From the NCBI GenBank assembly GCA_964016875.1, contig OZ024721.1:9429001-9493000 (forward strand): a stretch of 64,000 bases of DNA. The letters are read 5' to 3'. A program made the translations under genes and the position numbers. Under the pieces are notes generated by a model that searched no databases, had not been told where the DNA came from, and was given only the letters and a program-made list of their open reading frames with translations. The DNA comes from Fallopia convolvulus. Lineage: Eukaryota > Streptophyta > Magnoliopsida > Caryophyllales > Polygonaceae. The stretch's first letter is position 1. Each line of letters begins with the position of its first letter. This document shows, piece by piece, positions 10,654 through 20,996 of this stretch.

Positions 10654-11750
10654 TGACTTCTTGTTGGAGCGGCTTGAGCTAGCCATTTCGATCCTGCATA
10701 TTCAAAAAGTTCCAAGGTAATGCTTCACTCAAAATAAATAAACCAAGTAACCCCATACTTTGAATTGAAAACAAAAGCAAACAATTACTCAAGTTCACCT
10801 AATTGCATGCCATATAGAAAGGAGAATTAAGAAAATATGCATAATTGATCAAAATTTTAATTAATTAAGCATAAAAGAGCCAAGAGACATCCTAAAAGTA
10901 TATCTACATGCACACATAAAGCAAGAAATAAGAACTCGGCAGGGGTCGATATCGACCTTGCGCTGTACCAGAATTTGGCAAGGGCCGAATTTTTTGGTTC
11001 TTGGCCCACAATCTTTCATCCAAGGCCTCAATTTAGCATATCTAAAATCAATTCAAGGTATTCCAAGCACCATAAACCCCATACTTGACCTAAATCATCC
11101 AAAAATCATGCCAAATAGCCAAAAATATGGTGTAGATCTAGAAAACTCAAGAACAACTAAGTGCATGCTTAAAAAAATAAAATTAATTCAATCTTAAGCA
11201 TGGAAGAACATCATTCATCAATAATCAACACCAAATCAAGGCAAAGAGGCAAAAATTTGTGCTCAAGAACTTCAACCTAGATCTAGATCTAAATATGCAA
11301 AAATCAACCAAAAATCCCCATTGAACTAAAAAACTCCACCATTGAAGATGAAGGTTTAAGAACTCATACCTTAGATATGAAAATAGAACGGAAATTAGAA
11401 GAAGTTTGGATCGGTAACGAGGGGGCTTGGTTCAATAATGAACAAGGGTTGTTTTCGGTACCGGGGTGGGGCTGGGACTTCCGCTGCATGGGAGGATCGT
11501 GTGCAGACAGTGCACGGTCGACAGATCTGAGCGATGGTGGCGGTGAAACGACGGTGGTGAGATGGTGTGAGAGGCGTGAGGGAGGGAGCGCCGGTGAGAG
11601 AGAGCGTCGATGGTATCGTGAGGAAGGGAGGGAGTGCGATGTCGGTTTTGGAGGAAGGGAATGAGGTAGGGTTTGGTGGGGCATAAAAAAAATAAGAAGG
11701 AAATTAAAATAAGAGCACTTACCTGATGTGGATCCGGTTCAAAATCCGGA
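10654..11750 (-). pseudogene. Leader, leader intron and truncated start of env-like ORF of element B
   Basis: Reading leftwards, a C/T-rich leader (about 11690-11370) ends in AAG|GTATGAG. An intron-like segment (11369-10694) ends in TGCAG, and ATG at 10686 begins MASSSRSNKK. The reading frame is cut off after about eleven codons where element A begins. Element A's own ORF begins MASSS and has the same layout, so the homology is clear. The intron holds GGTCGATATCGACC at 10944-10957 and two copies of the reverse of AAGTATGGGGT (about 10750 and 11080). Confidence 0.6.
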
Positions 11751-12040
11751 TTACTTGCAAGGGTTAGTATTTACCCAATTTTGGCCTCAACTTTCTCTTG
11801 TTTCACTTATTAAAAAGCAATTTATTCCGAAAATCTAAAGTCTAACCTAAAAAAAACAAAAGAAAGCTAGAAAAAAGTTCTATGAAAAATAAAATAAAAG
11901 CGGGTTGCCTCCCGTAAGCGCTATTTTTAACGTTGTTAGCCCGACGAACTTACCTTAGCTTAATCGGAGGATGTTAAAGCCCAAGTGGCTCGGATTTCCT
12001 CTCCCGGGTCGGTTTGCTCGTAATATTTCTTTAACCGGTG
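11751..12040 (-). other. Post-integrase spacer of element B
   Basis: This non-coding stretch includes the conserved GCGGGTTGCCTCCC segment (about 11899), which also follows gag-PR in element A and, in diverged form, in element C (about 25640). It marks the point to which pol was deleted in those two elements. Nothing else recognisable is seen. Confidence 0.6.
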
Positions 12041-13131
12041 CTAGTTGACCTTGAAGATGGCTCCATTATTGTCTACTAGATCAACCGCTCCATGGGGATA
12101 AATGTGGTGGACCACAAATGGCCCACTCCATCTTGATCTTAATTTCCCTGGAAATAAGCGAAGTCTAGAGTTAAAGAGAAGTACCTTGTCACCAACTTCA
12201 TAGGTTTTTGGCTCCAACTTCTTGTCATGCCATAGCTTGGTGCGCTCCTTGTAGATTTCGGCATTCTCATACGCCCGTAGCCTCAACTCCTCTAATTCTT
12301 GCAAGTCCATGAATTGTTTTGCACCGGCCTTGTCGAGATCCATGTTTAGCTCCTTGAGAGCCCATAAAGCTTTATGCTCCAACTCGACTGGCAAATGGCA
12401 CGCCTTGCCATAAACTAGGTTGTATGGAGTGGTGTGCAGGGGTGTTTTGTATGCCGTTCTATAAGCCCACAGAGCGTCATCGAGCTTGGATGACCAATCT
12501 TTCCTTGAGCGGGAGACCGTCTTTTCTGGAATGTTCTTGATTTACTGGTTTGAAACTTCCACTTGGCCGCTAGTTTGGGGATGGTGTGGTGTCGCCACCT
12601 GATGTGATACCCCATACTTAACCAAGAGAGCTTCAAAGCTTCTCTCTATGAAGTGTGAATCACCGTCACTAATGAGAATGTGTGGCACTCCAAACCTGGG
12701 AAAAATGTTAGTCTTAATAAACTTGGCCACAGTTTTAGCGTCATTGGTCCTTGTAGCGACCACTTCTACCCACTTGGAGACGTAATCAACAGCGATAAGG
12801 ATATACTTATAGGGACCCGATATGGGTAGGGTCCCATAAAGTCTATGCCCCAAACGTCGAAAAGCTCGACCTCTAGGATCCCTGTTAGCGGGTTCTCATG
12901 CCTCCAAGTGATGTTTCCAGAGCGTTGGCCTTCATCACATGAAGTCACATAATCCTGTACGTCCCTAAACATGGTTGGCCAATAGAGACCACTTTGAAGA
13001 ATCTTCGCCGTGGTTTTGAAACCTTTTGCATGGCCATCGGTCGGGAGAGTGTGACATTGACGGATTACGCTCTCTATCTCTTCTTCTAGAATACAGTGCA
13101 TAAAGAGGTGGTCACTTCCTTGTTTAAACAA
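12041..13131 (-). pseudogene. Integrase of element B, with stops
   Basis: The N-terminal zinc-binding region is degenerate. The catalytic core shows WGIDFMGP (first Asp), ISDGDSHF (second Asp) and GQVEVSN (Glu) in DDE order. It is followed by WAYRTAYKTP, YGKACHLPVELEHKA and a C-terminal GPFVVHHIYPHGAVDL domain typical of Athila integrases. The frame is broken by a shift near 12790 and a TAA at 12542-12544. The enzyme would insert the cDNA into the genome; this copy cannot. The AAGTATGGGGT word at about 12605 is coding here (VKYGV) and is probably coincidental. Confidence 0.85.
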
Positions 13132-13134
13132 GTA

Positions 13135-13708
13135 AGGATCATCCCAATAGTATTGTTTGACATCATGTAAAAACTTCTTCTTCTTTTATGGGGTCAAGCC
13201 TTCGGGAATTACGCCTCCTACAAGGTAGTTAGCAAAATCCGCAAACCAAGGGGTTTTCTACTCTCTTATAGCATGAATTGAATGAAGAGAAGTAGAAGGA
13301 AAAGATGAGGAAGGATCTGAATTGGAAATAAGGTTAGAAAATGTACCTGGAGGGTTCGATATCAAACCAAGATGTGTTGGTATCGACCCTCTGGCTTCAT
13401 TAATCTTCTCGGTAACGACCTCTTTGAGCTCGGTATCGAGTTGTCCTACCTCGGTATTGATGGTTCTTGGCTTGGTACCGATGTGCTCAGCGTTCTCCAG
13501 CTTCTTTGATGATGGATCAATATCGACCCTCGTAGGGTCGGTAACGAGCCGTTGGCAGATTTCGACCTCGTTCAACATGAGGTGCTCGTCCGGTCTAGAG
13601 TCGTTGATTGGTACAGCATTGTTGGAATCTGTGATGTGTTCAACTGGCAACCTAGATAGGTGATCCGCCACCAAGTTTTCTGCTCCTTTCTTGTCCCGGA
13701 TTTCATGA
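13135..13708 (-). pseudogene. RNase H-integrase linker of element B, enlarged by 7-residue motif repeats
   Basis: The frame continues from RNase H (NLVADHLSRL) and later rejoins the integrase N-terminus (WFADFANYL, YYWDDPYLF). Between these lie about 100 residues of low-complexity sequence with units such as LVTDPTR, VDIDPSS and IGTKPRT, encoded by near-palindromes GGTCGNTANCGAC at about 13400-13560. In-frame TAG (13258-13260) and TAA (about 13187) stops follow. Other Athila elements have a short linker here, so this looks like motif expansion inside pol. Confidence 0.65.
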
Positions 13709-15400
13709 TCATATTTCCAGCAACAAGAGCATCCAACGAAGTAACCTAGGTTTGGCATCCTTCTTAGCCATTAAATATCTTACGGCTTCATGATCAGTGT
13801 AAACAATCAATTTAGAACCAACCAGATAAGAGCGGAATTTTTCAAATGCAAATACCACAGCAAGGAATTCCTTCTCCGTCGTGGTATACTTACTTTGTGC
13901 CTCATCAAGCGTCTTACTTGCATAATAAATGGCGTGGAGTTTTTTAATACCGCACTGACAGCATGATCGCTGACATCGCACATGATTTCGAATGGTAGTG
14001 TCCAATCCGGGGACTGTATGATAGGAGCAGAGACAAGTGCCTCTCTCAACCTGTGAAAAGCCTCAAGACATTCTGTAGACAACTCAAACACTACATCTTT
14101 CATTAGTAGGTTAGTCAACGGTTTAGCTATCTTAGAAAAATCTTGAATAAAACGCCTATAGAAGCCAACATGTCCTAAGAAACTCCTAACGTCTTTTACA
14201 GAAGAGGGAGGAGGTAGTTTTTCAATAAGCTCAATTTTAGCCTTGTCTACTTCAATCCCTCTCTTAGAGACGAGGTGTCCTAGCACTATCCCCTCTTGGA
14301 CCATGAAATGACATTTTTCCCAATTTAGAACAAGGTTGGTTTCTTCACATCTTTTAAGCGCACGAGTAAGATTAGCAAGACAAACATCAAATGAAGAACC
14401 ATAAACAGAAAAATCATCCATAAAAACTTCTAGTATGTCCTCTATCATGTTAGAGAAGATAGTCATCATGGATCTTTGAAAAGTTGCAGGGGCATTACAA
14501 AGCCCAAATGGCATTCTTCTGTATGCAAAAATCCCATAGGGACAAGTAAAAGTTGTTTTCTCCTGATCATCAGGATGAATGGGAATCTGCCAGAAACCGC
14601 TATAGCCATCTAAGTAACAAAAGTAATCATGCTGGGCTAAGCGTTCTAAAACTTGATCAATGAAAGGAAGCGAAAAATGATCTTTTCTTGTAGCACTATT
14701 TAGCTTCCTATAATCAATGCACTTTCTCCAACTAGTTGTGGTCCTAGTAGGAATTAGTTCACCTTTTTCATTCTCTATAACAGATTCCCCCTTTTTTAGG
14801 GGCTACATGGACCGGGCTCACCCATTTGTTGTCCGATATAGGAAAAATTATCCCAGCATCAAGTAGTTTTAAGATTTCCTTTTTCACCACATCTTTCATG
14901 ATAGGATTTAATCCACGTTGATGCTCTATTATGGGTTTGTGATTATCCTCCATGTAGATCCTATGCATGCATAATGAAGGGGATATGCCAGTTATGTCAT
15001 CCAAATAGTAGCCAATGACTTTTCTATGGGTCCTAAGTACAAAAATTAACTTATCTACTTCCTCATCTTTTAATTTAGCATTGATGATGACGGGGAAGGT
15101 AGAGTTAGGACCGAGAAATTCATACATGAGGGAGTTTGGAGGGGGCTTGAGCGTTGGAGTAGGCTCAGCCGGGATAAGAATTGGTTCTTCATGATCTGTC
15201 TTCAGAACTTCCCCGAGGTAATCAATCGCCAAAAGCTCTTCATCTTCTGTCAGAGGGGTCGATATCGACCCAGAGGGGGTCGATACTGACTCGATTTTGC
15301 CTGCCAGTAGCCTCGGTACCGAGGTAGTAGTGCTCGGTATCGAAGGTGCAGGATCAATCTCTGCCCAGCTTCTGCCGGAGAATGCATCATAAGCCAACAA
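13709..15400 (-). pseudogene. Reverse transcriptase and RNase H of element B, frameshifted
   Basis: RT motifs occur in order: VSPVHVAPKKGG, CIDYRKLN, FCYLDGYSGF, MPFGLCNAPATFQ, FMDDFSVYG (the catalytic YVDD-type box), FLGHVGFYRRFI. RNase H follows with the degraded AVSAVL strand, KLHAIYYASKTLDEAQ and VYTDHEAVRYL. A one-base change in the A/G run near 14785 and a shift near 13950 break the frame. The N-terminal linker (about 15240-15340) carries GGGTCGATATCGACCC (15256-15271) and CCTCGGTACCGAGG (15311-15324), both perfect palindromes. FMDD-type RT is usual for Athila. Confidence 0.88.
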
Positions 15401-15403
15401 CCT

Positions 15404-15891
15404 CTACATTGGGTCCCCACATTCAATGAAGTCAATGCGGGTGTAGAGCATCTTGAGCTCGGCTTCATTGGTCTCTTTCATGGTGGGGTTAAAATGGAAT
15501 TCCACCACCTCATCCCCAATCTCAAAAGTTAGGCGTCCTCGCCTAACATCAATGATGGCTCCAGCTGTGGCTAGGAAGGGTCTCCATAGAATGATAGGCA
15601 CCACTGGGTCCTCGGGCATTTCCATGACAATGAAATCATTTGGGACAAAGATTTGTCCACCTGAACTGGAAAATCATCCACAACCCCCGTAGGCTTGACA
15701 CAGGATCCGTCTGCAATATACAACTTCATATTGACGGGTTCCAATGGTCCCATGTTGGCTTCAGACCAGATTGATAATGGAAGTAAACTTGCACTGGCTC
15801 CTAAGTCACATAAAGCTTTAAGGCGGTAAGCTCCAATACCAATAGTAATAGCAAACTTACCTAGGTCGCCTAATTTTTTTGGGAGCTCCAA
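15404..15891 (-). pseudogene. Aspartic protease domain of element B, frameshifted
   Basis: The segment matches the protease of element A closely. It has FAITIGIGAYRLKALCDLGAS with the DLGAS active site, LPLSIWSEANMGPLEPV, ADGSCVKPTGVVDDFPVQV and, after a frameshift near 15650, VPIILWRPFLATAGAIIDVRRG. The usual LGRPFL is LWRPFL here. The domain is fused to gag upstream and leads into RT, as in other Athila polyproteins. Confidence 0.82.
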
Positions 15892-15892
15892 A

Positions 15893-15944
15893 TAGCATGA
15901 AGAGGTCTATGTCAGTCAGCTCTGACATAGACCTCTTCATGCTA
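15893..15944. repeat. Perfect 23-bp inverted repeat with 6-nt spacer in element B
   Basis: The left arm 15893-15915 and right arm 15922-15944 are exact reverse complements, separated by TCAGCT. In element A the corresponding coding stretch (RKRSITELQDEVRSIDLPEKLGD, about 3766-3834) is not inverted. In B the second arm replaces part of this sequence, so it appears to be a snap-back copy of the first. It would fold as a strong hairpin in RNA or single-stranded cDNA. Confidence 0.9.
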
Positions 15945-16029
15945 AGAATATCCTTCAAGAATTTTGTGTAAGCTGGCATTTCGCTTAGGGCCTCAGCGAA
16001 TGGGATGGAAATATTTAAGCCCTGAAGGA

Positions 16030-17885
16030 TTTTAACAAAACCGCCTAAACTTCCCTTCTGTTGAATCCTTAGGTTTCTTAGAAGGAAAGGGAAGAGTCTT
16101 CACCGGTCTCAGAACCAACACGGGCTCGAGAGATGTTTCAAAAGGGTCGGTATCGACCCTTGTGGGGTCGGTACCAAGCCTAGGATTAAGAGAGTGGTCT
16201 GGAGGTGAAGATTTACCTGAGTTGGGGTTGGTAACGACCTGGTGGGGCTCAATATCGACCTGTTGGGGCTCGGTATCGACCCTGTTTGGGTCGGTACCGA
16301 TTTTGACTGGGGTATCATCTTCATCTCCGTTTTCTTTGTCCTTGGTTTTAGCACGATCCGGCAGCTGCTTTCCACTTCGAAAGTGTATTGCTGCAATTTG
16401 TCCTCTAGGGTTTTCCTCGGAACGACCCGAAATTTGCCCTTGAGGTCTTGGAATTTGTGCAGCAAGGTTGCTTAATTGGGAGTTTACATTCTTTCTCCCT
16501 GTCTCAATCTCTCCCAACTGTGCTTGTACACCTTTTAGGTCAGAACTGACTCCACTGATCTCATTTTGAACGTCATTAACTTTATTGTGGACTCCATGAA
16601 TGCCCTCTTGTAGCCCTTGCACCCATGAAGGTGGCTCTTGATATCCTGGTGGTTTGTAAGGAGGAGCCTTCCTTTCTTGTGGTAGAGGTGCTTGGTTTTG
16701 ACTTTGATTGTAACCTCCCCAGTTGGGATAATTGTTTGACCTATCATCATTATTAGGTGGGTTTCTGTATTGCCCTCATATAATTCATTTCAGCATATGT
16801 CTTAGTGGCTCTAACCTGCTCAATGTTAGTGCAGATAGAAGTACTATGGGTTTGAGAGCCACATTCTTGACAAGGTTGAGAGGTTTTCAAAAAATTACCT
16901 ATTTCTTTAGACGGTTGATCTCATCTTGTAAGAATTGATGTTTAACATCGGGATCAACTTCATCTTTATTAGGGAGGTAGAGACGTTTTTGAGGCTGGGG
17001 TGGTTGTTGTGTCCCATACATGCCATCATAATTGCTCAATTTATCCAGCAATTCCCATGCAACATCAGGCTCCATCTCTATAAAACCGCAAGCAGTATCC
17101 AATTTGAGGCGGTTCTTTGTCTCAACGTTTATACCCTGAAAGAATATCTCTCGCAAAGCGTATTGCGATTGTCCATGGGTGGGGCATTGCCTCAACATCT
17201 CCTTGAATCACTCCCATGTCTCCACAAATGTCTCGTTAGGCAGCTGGTGATAAGAAGTAATACGCTTCCTTAACTCCGTAGTCGTGGCATGAGGGAAGAA
17301 CTTAGTCATGAATAAGTCATGCAAGGTTCTCCACGTCCTTACCGATCTAGGAGGTAAGCTTTCTAGCCAGCTCAGGGCCTTACCTGCAAGAGACCATTTA
17401 AAAGCTTTTAGTTGGACATATTCTAAAGAAACACCATCGGCAACAATGGTGTCACATAAATCAACAAAATTACGAATATGCTCCATAGGGCACTCAGTAG
17501 GTTTTCCCTCAAACTGAGCCCTCTTAATTAAGGATATAAACTGAGATTTAATCGCAAAAGCCCTTTCTATCTCAGGAAGCACTATTGCTGATTCTGGCAC
17601 CCTCAATTCCGGATGCATATATTGTTTGGCATTCCTCGGGATAGCGTTCAATTTTTCTTGTAAACGATTGGTGTTTAATCATTCACGTTCAGCGGCAGCA
17701 GTAACAGCGTCTCGATCAGCTTGTAACGCCTCCATCTGCCCACGGAGGGCATTCATCTGCTCGGCCATCTCCTCATGTGTAACGACCATTATACGGTTTT
17801 CTCTTCTCCTGCGATAAAGAACACGTTCAGGCTTAGAATAGTAATCTGGTTGATTTAATTCAGGCGGGCGTCGTCCTACTTGCAT
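16030..17885 (-). pseudogene. Gag of element B, multiple stops and frameshifts
   Basis: The start ATG at 17885 gives MQVGRRPPE, aligned with the gag start of element A. The capsid region has LVLP-like EIERAFAIKSQF, KALSWLESLPP and FFQGIN. A zinc knuckle (CQECGSQTHSTSIC) can be read near 16862-16821. The C-terminal linker has 7-residue units VDTEPQQ, VDIEPHQ, VVTNPNS and a terminal LPFPSKK before protease. Breaks seen are TGA at 17679-17681, TGA at 17208-17210, TAG near 16899, and frameshifts near 16880 and 16770. Confidence 0.85.
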
Positions 17886-17980
17886 AAGCTGAGAAAACAA
17901 ACAAAAAGAAATAAATTAGAAATAAAAACGGGGTCGGGCTATTCCCAAAACCACAAGTAATCAAACACAGCACTGTTGCT

Positions 17981-17998
17981 TCCCCGACAACGACGCCA
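17981..17998 (-). other. Primer binding site of element B
   Basis: On the minus strand it reads TGGCGTCGTTGTCGGGGA, a two-transition variant of the Athila PBS (TGGCGCCGTTGCCGGGGA), directly inside the LTR end at 18002. Both differences are C-to-T, consistent with decay of a methylated site. Confidence 0.85.
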
Positions 17999-18001
17999 AT
18001 T

Positions 18002-18931
18002 TGTTGATAGGGATTTACTTAACAACAAATACATTTGTACTCAAGACCCCGTTGTGCATAGGGAGGTCAGGATCGTCCACATGAAGCAAGGTTATGTTTG
18101 ATTACTAAACTAGAAAGCAAAAGAGATGGCAAAACAAAGCAAAGAACAAAGCAAAACATCATCATTCAAGCACAATCATGTTGGGTTTCTAACCCCAACC
18201 CTAGAAACGAAGACTACTCACTCATGACTGGAGAAAAACAAGCAAAGAGATTAAGAGAAAACATGATTTTAATTAAAACTAAAAGCTTACTTGAATTAAA
18301 ACTTCAAACTTGTCTTAGAACACACCTAGAACACAAGAAAATCTCCCACAATCTTCTTCCTTGTGCCTTAAGGAACACTTTTCTTCCAAAATAAACCCAA
18401 AATAATGTGTAAAATAAAGCCCTAGGAGCGTCCCAACTAAAACTAACGAGAGAGAGCCCGTAGATTGTGTCTAAACAAGAGTATTTATACTAGAACATCC
18501 CTCGTAAAAAAGTTTCCATAAAAACAAAATCTACTAAAGATAAAAGATTGTGGAATAAAAGCAATTAATGGCCCTATTAACTTGGGCGGCTGGGCTGAGT
18601 GCCTCGATACCGGCCCCCAGAGGGTCGATATCGAGGTTGGTCTTAACATATTTTCTCTTGTTTCTTCCGTCTTCCTTTGGATTTTGCGGGGGTTTCTTCC
18701 ATAACTCTCTTCTTTCCTTCTTCCTAGCTTGATCCTCTCTGCTAATGTCCTTTGAATGCATCCAAATCCGCCACAAAACCTACACAAAACACACAAATAG
18801 CGTAGTTTTCATACTTTTCACAAAATATGCAAACTATACTAGAAAGACACAGAACACTCACAAAAAACACAACTAAACTAGACTAAAAGACCTAGAAAAC
18901 ATACTAAGACTATACTAAAAACATGGACATC
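18002..18931 (-). repeat. 5' LTR of element B
   Basis: It ends CTATCAACA at 18002 next to the PBS and begins (minus strand) near 18931 as GATGTCCATGTTTTTAGTATAG. This resembles the start of the element A LTR (TGATGTTCGTGTTTTTAGTATAG). A TATA box (TATAAATA on the minus strand) is at 18482-18489. Palindromic motif copies lie at about 18605-18640 (CTCGATACCGG and GGTCGATATCGAGG). The right border is judged only from similarity to A, because the other LTR is outside the window. Confidence 0.75.
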
Positions 18932-19249
18932 CGATTATTATTTTTTACTAATTCCGTGTATTTTTCTATAAAAAAAAGAAATATAAAGAACATGTGCAAT
19001 GTGCATAAAAAATGTATGCGTGTATCAAAAAATGACATCTTAGAAATGTGTGTGCATCAAAACTAACCGTCTTATGTGTGTAAAAAAGAGTCATATGTGC
19101 ATCAAAATAACTAAAAAGTGCATCTTGGTTGCGTGTGATTGTGCATCAGAACTAAACCTCTTTTATGCATCAAAGCACACACGCAAGTGACCTTAGTTCT
19201 GGTACGAGTGATTGGGCCATCGAAGCACACACGCAAGGCATGCTCCACG
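18932..19249. repeat. AT-rich intergenic DNA with degenerate GTGCATCAAAA repeats
   Basis: From about 19005 to 19170 the word GTGCATCAAAA(CTAA) recurs irregularly every 40-60 bp (examples near 19050, 19097, 19148, 19167). No ORF or known element ends are visible. Confidence 0.45.
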
Positions 19250-19705
19250 GTCCACTATATTTTAAAATTACGAGTTACGAGTTACGGTCCGTTCTGGTTC
19301 GGTCTAGTACCGTAAATTTACGGTCCGGACCAGATTCGACCGTAATATATATTTTTAAAAATTATATATAAAAAATAATACAATATATATATATATATAT
19401 ATTTGAAATAAAATCCAAATTTTTAATAGTTATATTTGACATAAAATTTAAATGTTTACGGTCCATTTACACTAGAAAACCGGAAAATCGAACCATAATG
19501 TAACCATTTGTTAACATAAAATATTAGAATTTTTTTATAAAATATGTAAACCGATCCTTAAGGCCCAAATCCGGAATGTACCGTATTAATTTAGTCCGTT
19601 CCGATCCACGGTCCAAAGGTTAAAAGTATTACGGTCTATCGGTCCGGACTGTGACCGTTTATTCCCTTCCGGTTCGATATAAATCGGTTGAACACACCTA
19701 GTTGG
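19250..19705. repeat. Degenerate hAT-like non-autonomous repeat
   Basis: The stretch is rich in short direct and inverted GGTCCGGACC, ACGGTCCG and CCGGTTCGAT words around an AT-rich core with a TA microsatellite (19382-19402). It ends GGTTGAACACACCTA. Clustered subterminal CGG-type words ending in a GTGT(T)CAACC border are typical of small plant hAT derivatives. No matching left terminus or 8-bp duplication could be found. Confidence 0.35.
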
Positions 19706-20674
19706 TGGTCATTTGAGTGGGCGTGGTCACATCACACGGCCAAGGAGGCGTCTGATCTGGTACTTGCCGAGGACTTTGGCGTCGCCGATGGGGTCCATGG
19801 CCTCAAAAGAGAAAAGGATAAAGGAGGAATAATTGATGAGGGAGAGTGAAGGCGCATTTTTTATTTTATAAAAACAAGAGTTTCGGAAGCATCCCTCTTA
19901 ATACATACGGCCAAAACCCAATTATTTAATTTTTTTTAGATTAATGTAAAGTTCACTTATTACCATTAAATATAGTAGAAAAAAGAGGTGAGATTTTATT
20001 ATAGACAGTGGTTTACAAAATTATTTTTTGGTAAGAGGTTTACAAAATTATTAAGAATGATAATAATGATGATATATTATTACATATCTGCACTCTATAT
20101 TGAAAAAATTGTGCCACGTGGCATAGCTTTAATAAACTAACTTCAAAAAATAATTTTAATAAAGGCTGTTGATTTATACACACGGAAAATTTTGTAAACG
20201 CACACAGATTTTCATACAACGAAGGTGCGCGCGAAACGGTATTGCACAGAAGAGTAAAAACAGGATTTAAGAAGTTACGGAATTCGACTGGGCAGTGCCG
20301 CACAACACATATGCGCGCGATACGGCGTTGCGCGTGCAACGCAGATTCGCGACTCCGCGCAATGCTGTTTCGCGTACCTTCAAAATTCGTCTAAGGGTAA
20401 AATAGGAATTTACGGATAAAATAGAACGTGAGCAGAAATATGCTTTCACGAATCCTAGATTCACATTAAAGCAACACATCCCAAATTTGTACATCAACCC
20501 ATATGTCGTACACAATAGACCAATAGTAATTAAACATGTATTTCAATTAATCCATTAAATGATAAATTAAATTCCTCTAAAAAAATAGTAACAAATTAAA
20601 CTTAGACTAGAGCACATGCTATCCATTTGTGTGACTTGATTACCATGATTTGTTGGTACTCCATAAGAATTTAT
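19706..20674. other. Intergenic region with one GC-rich motif cluster
   Basis: Mostly AT-rich with no credible gene. At 20227-20375 a GC-rich island holds related words: GCGCGCGAAACGGTATTGC, GCGCGCGATACGGCGTTGC and the inverted GCAATGCTGTTTCGCGT. The style recalls the self-complementary GC motif of element C, so this may be a piece of a related LTR. Confidence 0.4.
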
Positions 20675-20676
20675 TA

Positions 20677-20949
20677 CTCCTTCCGTCCAATATATATGGT
20701 GTTTTAGCCTTGTGCACATATATTAAGAAAAATTTTACTTTTATTTTAAAACAAATTTATCCCTCTTTTTACTTAAAATGTAGGGGTAAATTTTAGTTAC
20801 TTGAAAAAAGTGCTATCCTCATTTTCCATTGAATATAATTGTTAGAATGACAAATACCAAGAAAGACAAGCATAAATAAACTCAAAACCCCATATATTGT
20901 GGGACAAAGAATTTGGGCTAAAAACACATACAATATGGGACGGAGGGAG
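20677..20949. mobile_element. Stowaway-like MITE
   Basis: It begins CTCCTTCCGTCCAATATATA and ends, on the other strand, CTCCCTCCGTCCCATATTGT. This gives terminal inverted repeats of about 28 bp carrying the CTCCCTCCGTCC signature, flanked on both sides by TA (20675-20676 and 20950-20951). It is about 270 bp, AT-rich and non-coding. These are the hallmarks of Tc1/mariner-derived Stowaway MITEs. Confidence 0.85.
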
Positions 20950-20996
20950 TACTATAATTATGTAATGTACACGTTTTTACATGAATGAACGTAATT

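Larger units (their letters stand above)
10654..18931 (-). mobile_element. Element B: degenerate Athila-type Ty3/gypsy retrotransposon, split by element A
   Basis: On the minus strand the order is LTR (18931-18002), primer binding site, gag, protease, RT, RNase H, integrase, a non-coding spacer with leader intron, and the first codons of an env-like ORF, which ends at the border of element A at 10653. The rest of the ORF and the other LTR must lie left of element A. The 247 bases there fit the ORF's C-terminus. Many nonsense codons, frameshifts and a fold-back rearrangement show it is dead. It is related to A but uses mainly GATATC/GGTACC-centred versions of the dispersed palindrome. Confidence 0.88.

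Noticed and set aside
243..10658. Simple target duplication around element A
   Set aside because: GATAA and TGACT do not match with any reasonable choice of LTR ends.
11377..11664. 95-codon plus-strand frame
   Set aside because: It is the reverse complement of the C/T-rich leader of the env-like unit of B; composition-driven.
19000..19170. CRISPR-like array from repeated GTGCATCAAAA words
   Set aside because: Spacing and repeats are irregular and the genome is a plant; degenerate satellite-like DNA.
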